NCBI GenBank assembly: GCA_018882725.1
Contig: VERK01000072.1
Coordinates: forward strand, 1 to 9,804
Reading direction: 5' to 3'
DNA from: Actinomycetota bacterium
Lineage (GTDB): Bacteria; Actinomycetota; Acidimicrobiia; Acidimicrobiales; Ilumatobacteraceae
DNA: 9,804 nucleotides
The notes under the pieces are model-generated. The model was not told where the DNA came from. It was given only the letters and a program-made list of their open reading frames with translations, and searched no databases. Below are positions 7,032 through 9,804 of the stretch, in pieces. Within the stretch, counting starts at the first letter, position 1. Each line of letters begins with the position of its first letter. The translations under genes were made by a program, and so were the position numbers.

Positions 7032-7108
7032 GGGCGATTAGCTCAGTCGGCTAGAGCGCCACGTTCACACCGTGGAGGTCATCGGTTCGAGCCCGGTATC
7101 GCCCACCA
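7032..7108 (+). tRNA. tRNA-Val (anticodon CAC), CCA encoded
   Basis: A full cloverleaf can be drawn by hand. The acceptor is GGGCGAT (7032-7038) with ATCGCCC (7098-7104). The D arm pairs GCTC with GAGC (7041-7057). The anticodon stem pairs CCACG with CGTGG around the loop TTCACAC (7064-7070), so the anticodon is CAC at 7066-7068, reading GUG valine codons. The T arm pairs ATCGG with CCGGT around TTCGAGC (7081-7097), with one T-G pair. Position 7105 is the discriminator A, and CCA is encoded at 7106-7108. Confidence 0.96.
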
Positions 7109-7111
7109 GTC

Positions 7112-7148
7112 ACGGCCCGGTCGTTCGACCGGGCCGTTTCGTTTTCGT
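7112..7148 (+). terminator. Intrinsic terminator after tRNA-Val
   Basis: ACGGCCCGGTC (7112-7122) pairs perfectly with GACCGGGCCGT (7127-7137) around the loop GTTC. A T-rich tail (TTCGTTTTCGT) follows on the + strand. The 11-bp GC-rich stem with its tail on the + side should end transcription of the tRNA and of any read-through from the J-domain gene, ahead of the convergent amidohydrolase. Confidence 0.8.
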
Positions 7149-7180
7149 CCGGTCGTTCGACCGGGCCGTTTCGTTTTCGT
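7117..7180 (+). repeat. Perfect 32-bp tandem duplication of the terminator unit
   Basis: The 32-bp unit at 7117-7148 is repeated without mismatch at 7149-7180, and CCGGT at 7181-7185 begins a third copy. The second copy keeps the loop, the right arm and the T-rich tail but loses part of the left arm. Its stem shrinks to CCGGTC/GACCGG (7149-7154 with 7159-7164). Two copies with no spacer look like a slippage or unequal-crossover duplication rather than a CRISPR or VNTR array. Confidence 0.9.
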
Positions 7181-7188
7181 CCGGTGCG

Positions 7189-8352
7189 TCAGCCGACGAC
7201 GGAGCCAAGAAGGCGGCGTCCGTTGTCGCGGTAGAACGCGCGACGCGCATCAGCATCGAGCTTGGTCATGCTGGCCTCGAAACGCTTGATCGGATCGTCG
7301 GTGCCTTCGTGATGCGGATAGTCGGACGAGAAGGCCACCATGTCGTTTCCCACTTGGTCGATGATCCAGCCCACGTCTTCTCCGGCGAACGGGCTCACCA
7401 CCACGTGGCGACGCACGTAGTCGGACGGCCTCATGGTGAGATGCGAGAGATCTTGGATGTTTCGGAACGATCGATAGCCGGTGTCGATGAAGTGCAGGAA
7501 CGACGGGAGCCAGGTGGCGCCGAGTTCGGTGATGCCGATCCGCAAGCCTGGGAACTTCTCCAACACTCCGTCGTAGACGAGTGACGCCACGAAGAGTTCG
7601 CCCGGGTAGCCGATGCCCATGAACGACAACGGATCGCCCGGCGCATCGGAGCGAACGTGAGCCATGTCTCGTCCGTTGTCGAAGAACGCCTTCGGTACGG
7701 GCCGGTAACCCTGATCGGCGCCCACGTGCAGGAAGAGTGCGATGCCGAGCTCTTGTACACGGGCCCACACCGGATCGAAGTCGGGGTGCGTGAACGATCG
7801 CTGGCGTGACGACGGAATGGAGTCGACGAGCAGGCCGCCGACACCGTCACGGCTCGCGGCTTCGACGAACTGGATCGCCACGTCGGGTCCGTGTTCGAAC
7901 GGAACGTACGCGGTGGCCACGAGGCGCGGGTCGCCACAGAATTCGGCCAGGCCGCGGTTCATCGCGCGCGCCGCTTCCGCCCGCGAGTCCACCGGAGTGT
8001 CGTAGACCTGATTGAACGCACCGGTGGGGAAGATCACCTGATGGGTGAAGCCCAGACGGTCGAGAGCGATCGCGCGCTCGGTCGGATCCCAACCGCCGAG
8101 CGACATCCAGCCCTTGCGGGCCATCGTCATGAATTCGATGGTCGCACGACCGAACACGGCAGGATCGCCGGCCCGGAGTTCGTGATCGCGGGCGGCTGCC
8201 TGGAGCAGTTGGGTGAAGCCCGGATCGCCAACTCCGAGTTCGGGGATTTCGTCGCGAACCGAGGCCGAGGCGTAACTCTTCAACCACCCGACTGGCTCGA
8301 GGATGTGGGCGTCGATGTCGATGACCGTCCGGTCGCCCGCGTACGTCGTCAT
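7189..8352 (-). CDS. Amidohydrolase family protein (Amidohydro_2, metal-dependent TIM barrel)
   Basis: This 387-residue enzyme belongs to the COG2159/Amidohydro_2 family, which includes aminocarboxymuconate-semialdehyde decarboxylase-like enzymes and related hydrolases. The N-terminal strand reads VIDIDAHILEP (10-20), with Asp14-x-His16 in place of the His-x-His of classical members. This is a common variant in this family. Other likely metal or active-site residues are His209 in LFLHVGAD, Glu276 in ITELGATW, and Asp344/His347 in FSSDYPHHEG. The frame is open upstream to 8598, but that stretch is Arg-rich and overlaps the divergent gene, so the ATG at 8352 is preferred. No Shine-Dalgarno precedes it, and a -10 box sits 12 nt upstream. 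It is convergent with the tRNA and divergent from the DUF3499-like gene. The substrate cannot be told from the sequence. Confidence 0.9.
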   Translation of the reverse strand: MTTYAGDRTVIDIDAHILEPVGWLKSYASASVRDEIPELGVGDPGFTQLLQAAARDHELRAGDPAVFGRATIEFMTMARKGWMSLGGWDPTERAIALDRLGFTHQVIFPTGAFNQVYDTPVDSRAEAARAMNRGLAEFCGDPRLVATAYVPFEHGPDVAIQFVEAASRDGVGGLLVDSIPSSRQRSFTHPDFDPVWARVQELGIALFLHVGADQGYRPVPKAFFDNGRDMAHVRSDAPGDPLSFMGIGYPGELFVASLVYDGVLEKFPGLRIGITELGATWLPSFLHFIDTGYRSFRNIQDLSHLTMRPSDYVRRHVVVSPFAGEDVGWIIDQVGNDMVAFSSDYPHHEGTDDPIKRFEASMTKLDADARRAFYRDNGRRLLGSVVG

Positions 8353-8364
8353 AGGAGTGATCGG

Positions 8365-8370
8365 ACGATA
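8365..8370 (-). promoter_or_regulatory. Probable -10 box (TATCGT) of the amidohydrolase gene
   Basis: On the minus strand TATCGT lies 12 nt before the ATG at 8352, giving a predicted leader of about 5 nt. It shares an 89-bp intergenic region with the + strand promoter of the next gene. Confidence 0.45.
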
Positions 8371-8404
8371 ACACCCGCTCACGAGGGACCTGATCGGCCG
8401 TTCG

Positions 8405-8434
8405 CTGACCGGCATCGGGTCCGACCGGTACTCT
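8405..8434 (+). promoter_or_regulatory. Probable promoter of the DUF3499-like gene, leaderless
   Basis: CTGACC (8405-8410) is a possible -35. After an 18-nt spacer, TACTCT (8429-8434) fits the TANNNT -10 pattern. The GTG start at 8442 comes 7 nt after the -10, so the transcript likely begins at the start codon itself. Confidence 0.5.
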
Positions 8435-8441
8435 GTCGCCC

Positions 8442-9074
8442 GTGCGGCGCACCTGCGAACGACTCGGTTGCGGTCAGCCGACGGCCGTCGTCTACGGAAT
8501 GAGCGAAGGTTCGTCGGGATCGATGACGCTCTGGATCGATCGCTTCGTTCCCGACGGCAAGCCCCTCGACGACGCGCGCGGCGCGCTGTGCGCGACACAT
8601 GGTGAACGACTCACCGCGCCGGTCGGTTGGTCATTCGAAGATCGACGGGAGAAGGCACCGCGCCTCTTCAAACCGGCGGCCGAGAACCGACCGAATCTTT
8701 CCGTCGTTCCCGACAAGGTGGCCAAGACACGTCGCGAACGCGCCAAGGATCTCCCGCGTCCGAGCCTGTTCAACGAAACGACCGATGCACCCAAGCCGGT
8801 TGTCGCCGCCCCGACCCCGCCTCCCGCACCTGTGGTCGAACCCGACCCGGTTCCCGAGCGTGAACCCGAACCGCGCGTGGTCACGCCCATCTTCAAAGAA
8901 TCGCAACGAGTCGATCTCGCCGACGAGCGCGGAGCAGACGAGACCGGTGACATCACGGGCTCGTGGGTCCCTCACTTCGACCCTGATGACGACTTGGGCG
9001 GTCAACTGGACGCTACGGGTCCGATGCTTCGCGACGCATTCCGGGCGCGTCACAACGGTCGCGCCCGCGACTGA
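8442..9074 (+). CDS. DUF3499-like zinc-ribbon protein with proline-rich C-terminal extension
   Basis: This 210-residue protein has an N-terminal module resembling the actinobacterial DUF3499 family. It starts RRTCERLGCGQPTAVV, with Cys5-x4-Cys10, and continues to LCATHGERLTAPVGW, with Cys50-x2-His53. The four residues could bind zinc. The family has no established function that I know of. After about residue 75 the protein looks disordered: basic residues, then a Pro/Glu/Val-rich stretch (about 118-150), then an acidic tail with GSWVPHFDPDDDLGG and a basic end. That tail is longer than the family core. The GTG at 8442 is chosen because the zinc module begins at once and a -10 box sits 7 nt upstream. 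The next gene starts 3 nt after the stop, so the two are probably co-translated. Confidence 0.8.
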   Translation: MRRTCERLGCGQPTAVVYGMSEGSSGSMTLWIDRFVPDGKPLDDARGALCATHGERLTAPVGWSFEDRREKAPRLFKPAAENRPNLSVVPDKVAKTRRERAKDLPRPSLFNETTDAPKPVVAAPTPPPAPVVEPDPVPEREPEPRVVTPIFKESQRVDLADERGADETGDITGSWVPHFDPDDDLGGQLDATGPMLRDAFRARHNGRARD

Positions 9075-9077
9075 TCC

Positions 9078-9500
9078 ATGGACCTGCGCATCGAACTGGC
9101 CACCACGGCCACTCCCGATCGACTCTTCTCGTTCGTCGACGATCTCGCCGACTATCCGGCCTGGATGGGTCTCGTTCACGCGGTCGCTGTCGCTGGCGAC
9201 GAGGTGTGGGACGTCGAACTTCGTGGCCGCATCGGACCGTTCGCGCGCTCGAAGAAGCTTCGGATGACGCGCACAGTGTTCGACGCACCCAACCACGCGC
9301 GCTTCGAGCGATCAGAAACCGACGGCCGGCAACACGGCCGCTGGGTCCTCGATGCCAAGGTCGCGCCCTCCGGCACGGGCTCGAATCTCACGATGGACCT
9401 CCACTACTCGGGGCGACTGTGGTCGGCCGTCGTCGAGCGCGCGCTCCTCGACGAAGTGGAAGCGAGCAAGTCCCGACTGTCGGCGTTGCTCGCTGGTTGA
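9078..9500 (+). CDS. SRPBCC (START-like / polyketide cyclase fold) protein
   Basis: This 140-residue soluble protein has the SRPBCC layout. A first strand (MDLRIELATTATPDRLF) leads to the helix FSFVDDLADYPAWMGLVH, where D-x-x-x-Y-P-x-W is a familiar signature. Alternating strands with RGRIGPFARSKKL and FERSETDGRQHGRWVL follow. A long C-terminal helix ends VERALLDEVEASKSRLSALL and would close a hydrophobic pocket. Family members bind or modify lipids and other hydrophobic ligands; no specific ligand can be read here. The ATG lies 3 nt after the DUF3499-like stop with no clear Shine-Dalgarno, which suggests coupling. The stop is only 4 nt from the end of the convergent ABC gene. Confidence 0.85.
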   Translation: MDLRIELATTATPDRLFSFVDDLADYPAWMGLVHAVAVAGDEVWDVELRGRIGPFARSKKLRMTRTVFDAPNHARFERSETDGRQHGRWVLDAKVAPSGTGSNLTMDLHYSGRLWSAVVERALLDEVEASKSRLSALLAG

Positions 9501-9504
9501 GCGA

Positions 9505-9804
9505 TCACCCGGTCGCGAAAGCCGTCCAGCGACCATCGGCCCGTGGTTCGAGTCGCAGGCGAAGACCGAAGCACTCGGACAACTGCTCGGCCGTGAGAGT
9601 CGTCTCGATCGGCCCAGTGGCGAGCACCGCGCCCTGACGGAGCATCAGCACGTGAGTCATACCGGGCGGCACTTCGTCGACGTGATGGGTCACGAGAACC
9701 AGCGGCGGTGCGGTCGGATCACCGGTGATGTCACTCAACGCCTTCACCAAGTGCTCGCGGCCACCCAGGTCGAGGCGGGCGCTCGGCTCGTCGAACAGAA
9801 GAAC
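9505..9804 (-). CDS. ABC transporter ATP-binding protein, YlmA-like (C-terminal part; 5' end outside window)
   Basis: This is the C-terminal 99 residues of an ABC ATPase read in from the right edge on the minus strand. The part seen starts in Walker B (VLLFDEP), continues with the D-loop SARLD, and has the H-loop His in LVTHHVDEVPPG. After this come MLRQGAVLATGPIE and a TAEQLSECFGL segment. The paired histidines and the EVPPG...CFGL pattern resemble the YlmA group of stand-alone ATPases, whose transported substrate is unclear. Walker A and the signature lie beyond the window. The TTG at 9750 is an internal codon, not a start. The gene is convergent with the SRPBCC gene with a 4-bp gap and no visible terminator between them. 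Confidence 0.87.
   Translation of the reverse strand, partial: VLLFDEPSARLDLGGREHLVKALSDITGDPTAPPLVLVTHHVDEVPPGMTHVLMLRQGAVLATGPIETTLTAEQLSECFGLRLRLEPRADGRWTAFATG

Noticed and set aside
7117..7180. Possible CRISPR or satellite array
   Set aside because: There are only two units with no spacer between them, and each contains a terminator hairpin and tail.
7072..7584. Plus-strand frame starting inside the tRNA
   Set aside because: Its start lies in the tRNA anticodon arm, it runs through the terminator, and the rest is antisense to the amidohydrolase.
7891..8502. Plus-strand 203-codon frame opposite the amidohydrolase
   Set aside because: No motif is seen, and it overlaps both the amidohydrolase and the promoter region of the next gene.
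8353..8598. N-terminal extension of the amidohydrolase frame
   Set aside because: The extra 82 residues are Arg/Ser-rich, unlike the family, and overlap the divergent DUF3499-like gene. The ATG at 8352 gives the normal family N-terminus.

Overview
The window looks like chromosomal DNA of a high-GC actinobacterium. An Acidimicrobiia (Ilumatobacter-like) source is my inference. It rests on a DUF3499-type protein, a Tat-exported lipoprotein binding protein, GTG starts, and several start codons placed only a few bases after a TANNNT -10 box (leaderless transcripts). It reads as ordinary chromosome: there is no transposase, integrase, CRISPR array or phage gene, and no gene-free stretch longer than about 90 bases.

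Left half (1-6368, all + strand): a compact amine uptake and breakdown cluster. In order it has the 3' part of a PotA-like ABC ATPase, a PotD-like Tat lipoprotein that binds substrate, one polypeptide fusing the PotB-like and PotC-like permeases, an FAD amine oxidase 7 nt further on, and a D-2-hydroxyacid dehydrogenase. The simplest reading is that a polyamine-type amine is captured outside, imported at the cost of ATP, and oxidatively deaminated inside. The dehydrogenase may handle a downstream 2-oxo/2-hydroxy acid, but it has its own probable -10 box, so that link is weaker.

Middle (6370-7190): a membrane-anchored J-domain protein with no canonical start codon at the expected place, then a tRNA-Val(CAC) gene with encoded CCA. 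A strong hairpin terminator follows. The terminator unit is duplicated as a perfect 32-bp tandem repeat, which separates these + strand genes from a convergent amidohydrolase.

Right part (7189-9804): a minus-strand amidohydrolase (Amidohydro_2 family) is divergent from a DUF3499-like zinc-ribbon protein with a proline-rich tail. An SRPBCC lipid/polyketide-cyclase-fold protein sits 3 nt behind that. The window ends in the C-terminal part of a minus-strand YlmA-like ABC ATPase, convergent with the SRPBCC gene.

I see no clearly new defence or mobile system. The points most worth checking are the fused permease with an apparent two-helix insertion, the altered polyamine pocket and six extra cysteines in the binding protein, and the J-domain gene that seems to start at ATC on a leaderless transcript.
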